A DNA stretch of 64,000 nucleotides from Nitrosomonas ureae (GCF_001455205.1 NZ_CP013341.1:2046001-2110000); one strand, 5' to 3'; shown: positions 24,056-33,503, counted from the first letter of the stretch. The notes: a model not told the origin generated them from the letters alone. A program made the numbers and translations.

Positions 24056-24082
24056 ATGAAAATGATGAATCAATACGCATGA
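24056..24082 (+). CDS. possible 8-codon leader peptide overlapping the GGDEF-EAL start
   Basis: ATG 24056 with GAGG about eight bases upstream encodes MKMMNQYA and stops at TGA 24080-24082, which overlaps the ATG of the downstream gene (ATGA). The downstream ATG has no good ribosome-binding site of its own, so translational coupling through this leader is plausible. Seen only as a pattern; no family support. Confidence 0.35.
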   Translation: MKMMNQYA

Positions 24083-25821
24083 TTACAAACTATTTATTTT
24101 CCAGCGACGTATCAAAATTTCAAGAATTAATAGATCTATTGCCTATCGCCATTTTCATCAAGGATACCGAGAGTAAATTATTGGCGATAAACAAAGCCTG
24201 CGAATTGCAATGGGGACTGAGTTTTAAGGATCTGCAAGGAACGGATGCCAGTCAACTTTTTCCGCCCGCTCAGATGGAGCACTTTCTCGCCAAAGATCAG
24301 GAGGTATTTGAGAGCGGGTGTCAAATTGATTTCGAAGAAACCATGTGGAATTCGATGCTTAAGCAAAACCGGATGGTTCATACCTTTAAAAAACCGATCT
24401 GTGACACATCAGGAAAACCCCTGTATTTGATCGGTATGTTTGTTGACATCACGGAACGTTATAAGGCTGAACAGCGTATTTTGGAGATGGCAACCTACGA
24501 TATTTTAACCGGGTTACCCAACAGAGCCTTGCTGAAGGATCGCATCGAGCGCGCGTTAGAGCATGGGAATCGTCACCGGGAACGCGTGGCGGTATTGTTC
24601 ATTGATCTGGATAACTTCAAGGTTATCAATGACTCATTAGGCCATGATGTGGGGGATAAACTGTTGCAAGCGGTGGCGGCCAGATTTGTATCCGTGGTGC
24701 GGGGTGAAGATACGGTAGCCCGCCAAGGTGGAGATGAGTTTATCGTGTTGCTGTCCAACCTTGAAAGTGCTTTTGATGCCGAGGCGGTAGCGCAAAAGAT
24801 ATTGGATGCATTGCAATTGCATTTTCTGATCGATGGGAAGGAACTTCATATCAGCGGCAGTATCGGTATTTCCTTGTTTCCGGATGATGGCGAAGATATA
24901 TGGACGCTGCTGAGGAACAGCGATATTGCGATGTATCATGCCAAGAAGAATGGCCGCAATAACTGTGAATTTTTTAAACCGGAAATGAACAGGCAGGCAA
25001 AAGAGCGGCATTCCATGGAAGTCGCTTTGCGCAATGCGCTCAAGCACGATGAACTGCTGCTTCACTATCAACCGATTGTTAACGTCAATGGCGGCAAGAC
25101 TGATGGTTTCGAGGTGTTGTTACGCTGGCAGCACCCCGGCGATGGTCTTATTTATCCGATCAAATTTATTCGATTGGCTGAAGAGACCGGCATGATCATA
25201 CCGATCGGAGAATGGCTGATGCGACAGTCGTGTCTGCAGATAAAAGCATGGCAAAAGCAAGGCTATGAGGTCCCCAGGTTAGCGATCAATCTTTCCGCCA
25301 TTCAATTCCGGCAGAAAACCCTCGTGGAAAATATTGTCCGCATATTGGACGAAACCGGAGTAAAAGGACATTACTTGACGCTGGAAATCACTGAAAGCGA
25401 ATTGATTGAGAATGTTGAAGAAGCCATCAGGACGTTGCAGCAATTAAGTGAGCTTGGGATTGAAATTTCGATCGATGATTTTGGTACCGGTTACTCCAAT
25501 CTGAGCTTTCTCAAACGCTACCAAATCAATACGTTGAAGATCGATCGTTCATTCGTGCGTGACATTCCCGGCGATCCGGATGATACGGCGATCATCGATG
25601 CTATTCTCGCCATGGCGCATGCTCTGGATTTGGAAGTGATCGCTGAAGGGGTGGAAAATGAGCAGCAGCTGACTTATCTTGTGTTGCATGGATGTACTCG
25701 ATTTCAGGGGTTTTATTTCTCCGAGCCGTTGCCGACTACTGAGATTGAAAAAAAGATGGAAAATCAGCGGACATTCCCTAATTACTTTAATCAGATGGGG
25801 AATCAACAGGTTGATGAGTAA
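24079..25821 (+). CDS. PAS-GGDEF-EAL cyclic-di-GMP protein
   Basis: 580 aa, no membrane segments. PAS at about residues 10-130 (LIDLLPIAIFIKDTESKLLA, closing with GMFVDITERYKAEQ). GGDEF at about 140-300 with intact signature RQGGDEF and an inhibitory I-site RGED five residues before it. EAL at about 320-565, in which the signature reads EVL (GFEVLLRWQHP); the metal and base residues LEITESE, IDDFGTGYSNLSF and EGVEN are present. It may both make and degrade cyclic-di-GMP, gated by the PAS ligand. The most likely start is ATG 24079, possibly coupled to a short leader. A dual enzyme with one silent half is possible. Confidence 0.92.
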   Translation: MITNYLFSSDVSKFQELIDLLPIAIFIKDTESKLLAINKACELQWGLSFKDLQGTDASQLFPPAQMEHFLAKDQEVFESGCQIDFEETMWNSMLKQNRMVHTFKKPICDTSGKPLYLIGMFVDITERYKAEQRILEMATYDILTGLPNRALLKDRIERALEHGNRHRERVAVLFIDLDNFKVINDSLGHDVGDKLLQAVAARFVSVVRGEDTVARQGGDEFIVLLSNLESAFDAEAVAQKILDALQLHFLIDGKELHISGSIGISLFPDDGEDIWTLLRNSDIAMYHAKKNGRNNCEFFKPEMNRQAKERHSMEVALRNALKHDELLLHYQPIVNVNGGKTDGFEVLLRWQHPGDGLIYPIKFIRLAEETGMIIPIGEWLMRQSCLQIKAWQKQGYEVPRLAINLSAIQFRQKTLVENIVRILDETGVKGHYLTLEITESELIENVEEAIRTLQQLSELGIEISIDDFGTGYSNLSFLKRYQINTLKIDRSFVRDIPGDPDDTAIIDAILAMAHALDLEVIAEGVENEQQLTYLVLHGCTRFQGFYFSEPLPTTEIEKKMENQRTFPNYFNQMGNQQVDE

Positions 25822-26015
25822 GTAATCGAACTTACGCTACGATTTGAACTGCACACACGCGAGTTGGAGCGATGGAATGATGCCGCCGTGTTTTAGCATC
25901 CTTAACCATCATTTCGACCGAAAATATAAATGCATTGATATGTTTTCCGGTCAAGATGATGATTGCAGATGAGTTATGGATACTTTATTTCAGATGCCTG
26001 CGTATTACAGAAATA

Positions 26016-27179
26016 TTAATCAGTGATACAGGAAGGGTAGACGCTCGGGCAGGCTGCTCTCAAGCCACCTGAAGGAGTGCCTGTTTGTCTTTTCCAGCTC
26101 ATCACCTCTAAGACTTGATCGACATATTCGGGCAGGCGTTGCCAGAATATATAATTGGATTTCAACTCATCGCGTCCGAATATAAGGAGCTCCTGGATAG
26201 TCGGAACATGGCCTAGTTTATCGCCGCGAGTGTTCAGATAGTTGACCTTTTCCACTGTCGGAGCGATGGGTACAATGCCTGAAAGTTGAGTGAAATAATG
26301 ATATGCACCTTGAGGAGAATGTGGATTGGGAGGAAAATTCAGACCTGGTTCATCGGGATAAATATCCGGGCAACCGAGCGCTCCGCCCATATCGACCATT
26401 GCAGTAGTGAGTTGTTTGAGATATTCCCGTGGGTAGTTGATCTCTTGGATTGTCATGGTATTGGGGAAAAACGTACGCGCTTTTTGCTGCACAATGATTA
26501 AATTATTAAACCAACCGTCTGTTTGAGCAGTCGTCAATGGTGTTACTGCTTGTCCCATAGCCGTTTCGATCATGCCGATGCCTTCAAAATTCGGATGGGA
26601 GTTGTAGCGCTCGCCCAATGCCTTAAACAGGGCGACCAGCCGATTACGCACGTAAGGATTCCATAATTTAATGTTATAGCCGTCTATAGTGGTCGATCCC
26701 CAATCTTTAAATGGAAATGCGCCGCCTTCAAATTTAGGTGCTTTTAAATAATCCGGTATGAGCTTCCAATCAGCCTCGAATGATTTGGTTTGTACCTGAA
26801 TGACCAAGCGTTTTCCTATCGCAGTGAGTTTCTCAAGATGCTTATCGATAGATGAGAAATCATAGACGCCCGGTGATTTCTCTATCCAACCCCACAAGTA
26901 ACGCATTTGCATGCCACGTAGTGCAGGGGTTGCTTCGAGTTCTTTGTAGACTTGCGCCATGTAGATCGGGTCATCATTGGCCCAGTTTTGAATGGTGTAA
27001 TAATGGCCTGGATGCCATTTTACCCCAGTGGTTCCAGGAGGTATCGGGGCCGCATGCACGGATGCTGAAGAAGCGATAATCATGCTTATGACGAATAAAG
27101 CTGCAATGAATATAGCATTTATCCGCTTGAATGCGATTGGTAAAATAATGTTCAATTTCATTAAATTATCTGGTTTCAT
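26016..27179 (-). CDS. secreted TIM-barrel, glycoside-hydrolase-like protein, copy 1
   Basis: 387 aa with a signal peptide ending near SASVHA. The mature part begins PPGTTGVKWHPGHYY and has the alternating strand/helix pattern of a (beta/alpha)8 barrel. RYLWGWIEKSPGVYDF is typical of the first strands of clan GH-A-like hydrolases, and GIGMIETAMGQ and YPDEPGLN are acidic candidates for catalysis. The end carries a Cys pair (CPSVYPSC), probably a disulphide. It is the closest copy of the two paralogues downstream in the window. The substrate is unknown; a polysaccharide is the natural guess from the fold only. The start is fixed by AGGAATC. Confidence 0.75.
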   Translation of the reverse strand: MKPDNLMKLNIILPIAFKRINAIFIAALFVISMIIASSASVHAAPIPPGTTGVKWHPGHYYTIQNWANDDPIYMAQVYKELEATPALRGMQMRYLWGWIEKSPGVYDFSSIDKHLEKLTAIGKRLVIQVQTKSFEADWKLIPDYLKAPKFEGGAFPFKDWGSTTIDGYNIKLWNPYVRNRLVALFKALGERYNSHPNFEGIGMIETAMGQAVTPLTTAQTDGWFNNLIIVQQKARTFFPNTMTIQEINYPREYLKQLTTAMVDMGGALGCPDIYPDEPGLNFPPNPHSPQGAYHYFTQLSGIVPIAPTVEKVNYLNTRGDKLGHVPTIQELLIFGRDELKSNYIFWQRLPEYVDQVLEVMSWKRQTGTPSGGLRAACPSVYPSCITD

Positions 27180-27851
27180 ATAAGATTCCTATAGTGAGTT
27201 TGAAGAGGTTATTGTATTGCCCGGAATTCTAAGAGTTGTTTTTGAAAACTTTCTCTTGTTCACTTAATACAGCTTGTAAATGGAAGTTATTTACGTTTTG
27301 GGCTTTTAAATATCCCCGTTGAGTGCTTCCTAATGCAATCTCTTTTTAAGAACGTTTTATTTCTGATGGGAGAAATTCGTGAGTGTCTTTCAGAAAAACA
27401 ACGTTAGAAAAAGATGATGATCACTATACCGAAGCGGAGAATTTTCGAATTCTGAAATAAATATAGAATGCGGGCTCTTTTTGGTGGCAATAGAATTTCT
27501 TTATTTATTATTGACTTGGCAATTATTGCCGGAAATAAGGTGCATAAAGCTTGCACCAGCAGGTTTGCGGGAAAATGATTGATGGAACTGACAAGGATGG
27601 AGAGAATGCGCTTATAACTATCCACAAAAGGATCCGTTCAGCGCTACTGAATGGCCGCAAAATTGGGAATTTTTGGATAAGAGACCGGATGAAATTTCCG
27701 GTGAAATAGTACAGGGTCGATTTACAGTTTATCGTGAATAATTCTGATGGTTTTTTTCAACAAACCGGAATGCTGATCTGACAATTACCAATTACTTCAT
27801 GAAGCCGGGTAATTGCCAGATGAAATCACGATTGCTAATGATCAAAAAATA
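27180..27851. other. spacer between paralogue copies 1 and 2
   Basis: About 670 bp. Its gene-proximal third matches the corresponding region upstream of copies 2 and 3 (GAGTTTGAAGA near the start codon, and the inverted repeat at 27276-27294), so the duplicated unit includes the promoter. The remainder is decayed similarity (CCACAAAAG near 27623, also in the other spacers). A frame at 27404-27625 is not convincing as a gene. Confidence 0.6.
27276..27294. promoter_or_regulatory. conserved inverted repeat, candidate operator of copy 1
   Basis: GTAAAT and ATTTAC arms around a 7-base centre (GGAAGTT). The same element lies about 93-97 bp upstream of all three paralogue start codons, in otherwise diverged sequence. 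Confidence 0.6.
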
Positions 27852-29018
27852 TTACTTTCCAATGCAGGAAGGATAAGTTTTTGGGCAGGCTGTTTTGAGA
27901 CCGCCTGACGGAGTGCTTTTTTGATTATTATAGTTCATAACCTCAAGAACATCATCGACATATTTAGGGATGCGCTGCCAGAATATGTAGTTGGATTTTA
28001 ATTCGTCGCGTGCGAATACAAGAAGCTCCTGAACGGTAGGCACATGGCCTTTTTTATCGCCACGAGTATTTAAATAATTGACCTTCTCCACGGTCGGCGC
28101 GATCGGTACAGTGCCTGAGAGCTTAGAGAAATAGTGATATGCGCCTGGAGGGGAATAGGGACTGGGAGGATAATTCAGGCCGGGCTCATCCGGATAAACA
28201 TCCGGGCAACCGAGTGTCCCCCCCATTTTTACCATCGCGGTAGTGATTTGCTTGAGATATTCGCGCGGATAATTGATTTCCTGAATGGTCATGGTGTTGG
28301 GGAAGAATGTCCGTGCTTTTTGCTGCACAATGATTAAATTGTTAAACCATTTATCAGCCTGAGCCGTTGTCAGCGGTTTCACCGCTTGACCCATAGCCGT
28401 TTCGATCATGCCGATACCTTCAAAATTCGGATGCGAGTTGTAGCGTTTGCCCAGTGCCTTGAATAAGGCGATCAGACGGTCACGTACATGAGGGTTCCAT
28501 AATTTGATGTTATAACCGTCTATCGTTTTAGATCCTCCCCAGTCATTAAATGCAAATGCGCCACCCTCATATTTAGGGGCTTTTAAATAATTCGGTATGA
28601 GCTTCCAGTCAGCTTCAAATGATTTGGTCTGCACTTGAATGACCAGACGTTTGTTCATTTTAGTAAGCTTGGCAAGATGCTTATCGATGGAAGAGAAATC
28701 ATAGACACCCGGTGATTTCTCGATCCAACCCCATAAGTAACGCAGTTGCATGCCCCGCAGAGCAGGGGTTTCTTTTAATTCCTTATAAACTTTTGCCATG
28801 TAGATCGGGTCATCATTAGCCCAGTTTTGAATGGTGTAATAATGGCCAGGGTTCCATTTTATTCCCGTAGTACCGGCAGGCAGTGGAGCCGCATGCACTA
28901 TTCCAGTGAATGCAATAGCCATGCCTATGACGAATAACGCTGTAATGAATATAGCGTTCATCCGTTTGCGTACAGTCGGTAAGATAATGTTTGGTTTCAT
29001 GAAATTCTCAACTTTCAT
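27852..29018 (-). CDS. secreted TIM-barrel, glycoside-hydrolase-like protein, copy 2
   Basis: 388 aa, clearly paralogous to the flanking copies along its whole length. Signal peptide ending near GIVHA, mature start PAGTTGIKWNPGHYY, GWIEKSPGVYDF, GIGMIETAMGQ, CPDVYPDEPGLN, and C-terminal CPKTYPSC. A one-residue insertion (GGSKTIDG) separates it from copy 1. Start ATG 29018 behind AGGAATC. The three copies stand in tandem and each has its own upstream block, so they are probably transcribed separately. Confidence 0.75.
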   Translation of the reverse strand: MKVENFMKPNIILPTVRKRMNAIFITALFVIGMAIAFTGIVHAAPLPAGTTGIKWNPGHYYTIQNWANDDPIYMAKVYKELKETPALRGMQLRYLWGWIEKSPGVYDFSSIDKHLAKLTKMNKRLVIQVQTKSFEADWKLIPNYLKAPKYEGGAFAFNDWGGSKTIDGYNIKLWNPHVRDRLIALFKALGKRYNSHPNFEGIGMIETAMGQAVKPLTTAQADKWFNNLIIVQQKARTFFPNTMTIQEINYPREYLKQITTAMVKMGGTLGCPDVYPDEPGLNYPPSPYSPPGAYHYFSKLSGTVPIAPTVEKVNYLNTRGDKKGHVPTVQELLVFARDELKSNYIFWQRIPKYVDDVLEVMNYNNQKSTPSGGLKTACPKTYPSCIGK

Positions 29019-29111
29019 TTAAGATTCCTTTGATGAGTTTGAAGAAGTGGTGTATTGCTCAAAGTTTGGATAAATGCTTCGGAAGATTGACCGATTTATT
29101 GCAATCAATCT

Positions 29112-29130
29112 GCAAATGAAAACTATTTAC
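29112..29130. promoter_or_regulatory. conserved inverted repeat, candidate operator of copy 2
   Basis: GCAAATGAAAACTATTTAC, the same 19-bp pattern as upstream of copies 1 and 3, with one arm substitution (C for T). Confidence 0.6.
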
Positions 29131-29470
29131 ATCTCTGATGTTCATAAATAATCTTTTCTTCCTAATACAATCCCTTAATTTGAGCGCCGTTATATTCGCG
29201 ATTGCAAAGAATCGCGGATATTGATCAAAAACACATTATCAAAAAAGAGATAATGAGCGCTATTTAGAGCAGGAAACTTCTGAATAAGAACTGCCCGCTC
29301 TTTTTAATACGTGGCAAATTGATTCATTTATCATCAATTTGCCAATTGGCATGGAAAATGTGGTGTACACAGTTAACCATCGAGAGTTTGTTCTGCAATG
29401 ACTTGAGTTGCTGGCAGTATTCATGAAATACTGCTTATGAATGCCACAAAAGTACTTGCTGAATATTACT

Positions 29471-29495
29471 GGATCACCCGTTGCTCGGGTGATCC
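29471..29495. other. perfect 10-bp hairpin in the copy 2-3 spacer
   Basis: GGATCACCCG (29471-29480) and CGGGTGATCC (29486-29495) around loop TTGCT. It lies downstream of copy 3 on the transcribed strand, so it could act as a transcript-end structure for copy 3; no T-run follows in either direction. Confidence 0.5.
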
Positions 29496-29654
29496 TTCGG
29501 ATAAGATGTTGGAAGGCTGTTTTCCGCCATAACAATCAACAGCCAGTAGTCCAACAAGTCATCTGTAATAGCCGCAGCTTTGATCTGACAAATGTCCATT
29601 TTGGTAAGGCAATCCATCAGATCCGCTTGCGATTACTACAAATCAGAAAAATTA

Positions 29655-30809
29655 CTAATTCTTGATACAGGAAGGGTAAGCAGTCGGGCAGGCCGCTTTC
29701 AGACCACCGGACGGAGTACTTTTTTGGTTAGTAAAATTCATGACCTCTAAGACATTATCGACATATTCAGGAAGTCGTTGCCAGAAAATATAATTGGATT
29801 TTAATTCGTCACGTGCAAATACAAGAAGCTCCTGAACGGTGGGTACATGGCCTTTTTTATCCCCGCGAGTGTTTAAATAATTGACCTTTTCCACTGTTGG
29901 CGCTATCGGTACAGTTCCTGAAAGCTGAGAAAAATAGTGGTAAGCGCCTTTGGGAGTCCCGGAATAATTTAAACCTGGTTCATCCGGATAGACATCCGGG
30001 CAGCCAAGCGCTCCGCCCATTTTTACTATCGCGGTAGCGATTTGTTTAAGATAATCGCGTGGGTAGTTTATTTCCTGAATCGTCATGGTATTAGGGAAAA
30101 AGGTACGCATTTTCTGGTGCACGACAATTAAATTGTCAAACCATTTATCAGTTTGAGCCGTTGTCAGCGGTGTTACTGATTGTCCCAGAGCTGTTTCTAT
30201 CATGCCGATACCTTCAACATGGGGATGTGAGTTGTAGCGCTGACCCAATGCCTTGAATAAGGCGATCAGACGGTCACGCACGTAAGGATTCCATAATTTA
30301 ATGTTACGGCCGTCTATGGTATTGGACCCCCAGTCCCTGAATGCAAAAGCCCCGCCCTCATATTTTGGAGCCTTCAGATATTCAGGTATGAGCTTCCAGT
30401 CGGCTTCGAATGATTTGGTTTGTACCTGAATAACCAGGCGCTTGCCCATGGGGGCGAGTTTTTCCAGATGCTTATCGATAATCGAGAAATCATATACACC
30501 CGGTGATTTTTCGATCCAACCCCATAAGAAACGCATTTGCATTCCGCGTAATGCAGGGGTTGCTTTTAGTTCTTTGTAGACTTTTGCCATGTAGATCGGG
30601 TCATCATTGGCCCAGTTTTGAATGGTGTAATAGTGCCCCGGATTCCATTTCACTCCGGTGGTTCCGGCAGGTAGTGAGGCTGCACTAACTATTCCAACAG
30701 GTGCAACAAGCATGCCTATGAAGAATAACGCAGCAGTAGTTATCGCATTTAGCCGCTGGGTTATATCCTTGGAAAGGATATTTGATATCATGAAGTTATT
30801 AATTCTCAT
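29655..30809 (-). CDS. secreted TIM-barrel, glycoside-hydrolase-like protein, copy 3
   Basis: 384 aa, third tandem paralogue. Signal peptide ending near GIVSA, PAGTTGVKWNPGHYY, RFLWGWIEKSPGVYDF, GIGMIETALGQ, CPDVYPDEPGLN, C-terminal CPTAYPSC. It is slightly shorter around YSGTPKGAYHYF, where the other copies carry a few more residues. Start ATG 30809 with AGGAAC. By position it is the first unit of the array on this strand. Confidence 0.75.
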   Translation of the reverse strand: MRINNFMISNILSKDITQRLNAITTAALFFIGMLVAPVGIVSAASLPAGTTGVKWNPGHYYTIQNWANDDPIYMAKVYKELKATPALRGMQMRFLWGWIEKSPGVYDFSIIDKHLEKLAPMGKRLVIQVQTKSFEADWKLIPEYLKAPKYEGGAFAFRDWGSNTIDGRNIKLWNPYVRDRLIALFKALGQRYNSHPHVEGIGMIETALGQSVTPLTTAQTDKWFDNLIVVHQKMRTFFPNTMTIQEINYPRDYLKQIATAIVKMGGALGCPDVYPDEPGLNYSGTPKGAYHYFSQLSGTVPIAPTVEKVNYLNTRGDKKGHVPTVQELLVFARDELKSNYIFWQRLPEYVDNVLEVMNFTNQKSTPSGGLKAACPTAYPSCIKN

Positions 30810-30901
30810 GTAAGGTTCCTTTGACGAGTTTGAAGAAGTTATGTGTTTTCAAAATTTAAAAAATGTTTTAAAAGCTTGTTCTAGTTCACTTAATACAGTT
30901 C

Positions 30902-30920
30902 GTAAATGAAAACTATTTAC
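30902..30920. promoter_or_regulatory. conserved inverted repeat, candidate operator of copy 3
   Basis: GTAAATGAAAACTATTTAC; perfect GTAAAT/ATTTAC arms around a 7-base centre, at the same distance from the start codon as in copies 1 and 2. Confidence 0.6.
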
Positions 30921-31738
30921 GTCTAGATTTGTGTAAATAATGCCCTCCATTGGGTTTTCCTTGCGTAATCTATTTTTTCCCGAGTATTACTCTATTTCTG
31001 ATTGTAAAATTCGCGAGCGTCTTTCAGAAATACATCATTAAAAATGATAATGCCTGTTCTTCAGAGCCAAAGAAATTTTTGAATGCCGAAATAAATAGAA
31101 TTTGATCTTTAAAATTTAAATAGAATTATCTTATTTGTCATAAGGTTGATAATCTTTGTGGAAAGCGTAGTGCGAAAACCTATCTTTTCAAGGTCTTGCG
31201 CAATGATCACTTGCATTGCTGACAGTACTCCCCTGAATACTGCCAATTAATTCCACAAAAAGTATCCGCTTAAAGCTACTAGAACCTTAGTAGATCCGGT
31301 AATTTATTAGATAAGATGTTGGAAGTTTATTTTCGGGCTTGACATTACAAAGCCGATTAACCAACGACTTATCAGATTTTCAATTAATAAATTGTTAGAT
31401 GTAAAAGTCTATTTACTAAGCTGCTGTATAAATTAGCAGCATTAATCTTTGCTTGGTAATAGACAGTTTGCTGAAGCTGAGAAATCTATTCGAGGCGAAT
31501 GGAATTTCAGTTGTGTGAATGAGTAATAAATCTTATTTTTAATTTATGCATGAGCTATTTCAAATCGACCACTACAGTTACTCAAGGTATAGTAGCTTTC
31601 ATCATTAAAAGAGCGTTTTAAGAATCATTATAGATTTCTTGTTTGAATCATTTGCTGTTACTTTATCGACAAAAATCAATACAGCCCTCATGCTCACAAC
31701 AGACACAGTCACCGCCAATTAGCTTGATAGATCAACTG

Positions 31739-31837
31739 CTATGTTACTGAATTTTTTTCATGAAGAAGCAACGATGTTACGAATATTGCCAGCACTTCAG
31801 CTGTAGTTGTTGAGGTCCTTTTAGTCATTAATTTCAT
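31739..31837 (-). pseudogene. 32-codon frame, possible antitoxin-gene relic
   Basis: ATG 31837 is preceded by AAAGGAAAA with good spacing, so translation is likely. The product opens MKLMTKRTSTTTAEVL, similar in style to the N-terminus of HigA-type antitoxins (MTKRKPTTPAEVL-like), then diverges and stops after 32 residues. It may be the stub of a broken antitoxin gene or an unrelated small peptide. The resemblance is by eye only. Confidence 0.25.
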
Positions 31838-32243
31838 TGTAGTTTTCCTTTGAAAATTAAGTTCTCATCAGTTCAATTTTTTCTAATGAGTGACATCAAA
31901 TGGTGCGAGATATTTTCCCGCACGGCAGGACTATACGTGGGAATATTAACCACGTCAACAATTATGATAAATATTTTAATCAGCAGTATCCGGAACAAGT
32001 GTGATTAGATTCAGCTTACTGAAGGCTTATCGTCGATTTGTTTATGTCTCAGTATTTTAAGTAATGGATCAAGATATGCTCTGAGAAGTTTGATTATGTT
32101 AATAGTTTTATAAGCTTCATAGCAGCATACAAACGCGCGACCACTAAAGCAGGACAAGGGCAAAGTCTTGGACATACCGGGCACATTCCAACGGTTATAG
32201 GGTGTAACTTGAAAAGGTTGCCCAAAGATAAAAGGTAATCCAA

Positions 32244-33497
32244 TTGACGAAATCGGTACAAAATTATCCAGAAACATTAGAACAGATTTATCGCAATGAA
32301 TCCCGACGTGTACTTGCTACGTTAATACGCTTACTTGGGGACATCGATCAAGCAGAGGAGGCACTCCACGATGCATTCAAAATTGCACTGGAGCAATGGC
32401 CGCAACAGGGTATACCAGACAACCCGAGAGCTTGGCTGGTGTCTGTCGGACGTTTTAAAGCCATTGATAAATTCCGGCGGAACGCGCGTTTTGATAGTAT
32501 TGATGAAACACCCGCATATCTCGCTACTTTAATTTCTCCGGCTCATGACAATTCGAATGAGAGTCTGGAAGATGATCAATTACGCTTGATTTTTACCTGT
32601 TGCCATCCGAGTTTATCCCCAGAAGCTCAGATCGCCTTGACTTTACGAGAAATCTGCGGGTTGAGTACTGAAGAAATTGCTCATGCTTTTCTGATAACAC
32701 CCAAAACAGTCGCACAGCGAATTGTGCGCGCCAAAGCAAAAATCCGTGATGCGCGGATTCCCTATGAGGTTCCGGAACGGGAACATTTGCCAGATCGTCT
32801 GGATTCAGCTCTAAAAGTTATCTATTTGGTATTTAATGAGAGTTATTCAACATCATCCGGTATTGAACTGATGCGGCCTGATGTCTCAGCTGAAGCAATA
32901 CGTCTTGGCAGGTTGCTCCTGGAATTGATGCCGTCAGAGCCGGAAGTTTTCGGGCTTCTGGCTCTCATGCTTCTGCAAGACTCGCGCCGGGCAGCCCGAA
33001 TTAATGCGCAAGGCGATCTAATTTTACTTGATGAGCAAGACCGTTCGCTCTGGAATCGTGATCAGATCAGTGAAGGTGTGATTCTGGTGAAACACGCACT
33101 TGGTTTGTCAGGGGTTGGCGCTTATACATTGCAAGCCGCTATTGCCGCCGTGCATGCTGAAGCACCGAGTGCAGGAGAAACCGACTGGCGTGAAATTGTA
33201 GGATTGTATAACGTACTCAAGCAGATTTATCCTTCACCTATTGTCGAATTAAATCGTGCGGTTGCAGTGGCAATGCGCGATGGACCGGCAATAGGATTAG
33301 AACTGATTGAAGCGCTCATTTCTCAGGGACAATTGGCGGATTATCATTTCATGTATGCCGCCAAGGCTGATTTTCATCGCAAATTAGGGCAGCCTAATGA
33401 AGCAATTGAAGCCTATCAACACGCTTTACAACTTGCCCAACAAGCACCTGAACGGCGGTTTCTGCAAAAAAGATTGACTGAGCTGCAAAATCAATAA
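32244..33497 (+). CDS. ECF sigma factor, ECF42 type with C-terminal extension
   Basis: 417 aa from TTG 32244. Sigma-2 at about residues 10-75 (YRNESRRVLATLIRLLGD, NPRAWLVSVGRFKAIDKFRR) and sigma-4 at about 125-180 (LREICGLSTEEIAHAFLI, KTVAQRIVRAKAKIRDARI). A roughly 230-residue extension follows (VIYLVFNESYSTSSG, then TPR-like helices up to EAYQHALQLAQQAPERRFL). This length and the following DGPF genes are the hallmark of group ECF42, in which the extension is needed for activity. No anti-sigma gene is present, as expected for that group. It probably drives the two TGTCGA promoters downstream. Confidence 0.92.
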   Translation: MTKSVQNYPETLEQIYRNESRRVLATLIRLLGDIDQAEEALHDAFKIALEQWPQQGIPDNPRAWLVSVGRFKAIDKFRRNARFDSIDETPAYLATLISPAHDNSNESLEDDQLRLIFTCCHPSLSPEAQIALTLREICGLSTEEIAHAFLITPKTVAQRIVRAKAKIRDARIPYEVPEREHLPDRLDSALKVIYLVFNESYSTSSGIELMRPDVSAEAIRLGRLLLELMPSEPEVFGLLALMLLQDSRRAARINAQGDLILLDEQDRSLWNRDQISEGVILVKHALGLSGVGAYTLQAAIAAVHAEAPSAGETDWREIVGLYNVLKQIYPSPIVELNRAVAVAMRDGPAIGLELIEALISQGQLADYHFMYAAKADFHRKLGQPNEAIEAYQHALQLAQQAPERRFLQKRLTELQNQ

Positions 33498-33503
33498 ACT
33501 GAT

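Larger units (their letters stand above)
29019..29654. other. spacer between paralogue copies 2 and 3
   Basis: About 636 bp, homologous in pieces to the other spacers (inverted repeat 29112-29130; ATAAGATGTTGGAAG near 29500, also present at 31311). It contains an extra perfect hairpin at 29471-29495 not seen in the other two. No gene supported. Confidence 0.55.
30810..32243. other. 1.4-kb region without a supported full-length gene
   Basis: The right third of the duplicated unit (30810-31340) matches the spacers of copies 1 and 2, including the inverted repeat and TAAGATGTTGGAAG. Beyond about 31400 the sequence is AT-rich and unmatched. It contains only the 32-codon frame at 31739-31837 and, at the right end, the promoter of the sigma-factor gene. 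A frame at 32011-32277 overlaps the sigma-factor start in antisense and is probably chance. Confidence 0.5.

Noticed and set aside
27404..27625. 73-codon minus-strand frame between paralogue copies 1 and 2
   Set aside because: It lies in the decayed duplicated spacer, has no good ribosome-binding site, and the equivalent places in the other spacers do not keep the frame.
31663..31728. Cys-rich short frame on the minus strand (GGDCVCCEHEGCIDFC), metallothionein-like at first sight
   Set aside because: No start codon or ribosome-binding site, stop codon just upstream, and no match to the known metallothionein pattern.
32011..32277. 88-codon minus-strand frame overlapping the start of the sigma-factor gene
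   Set aside because: Antisense to a clear gene start and without family features; likely chance.
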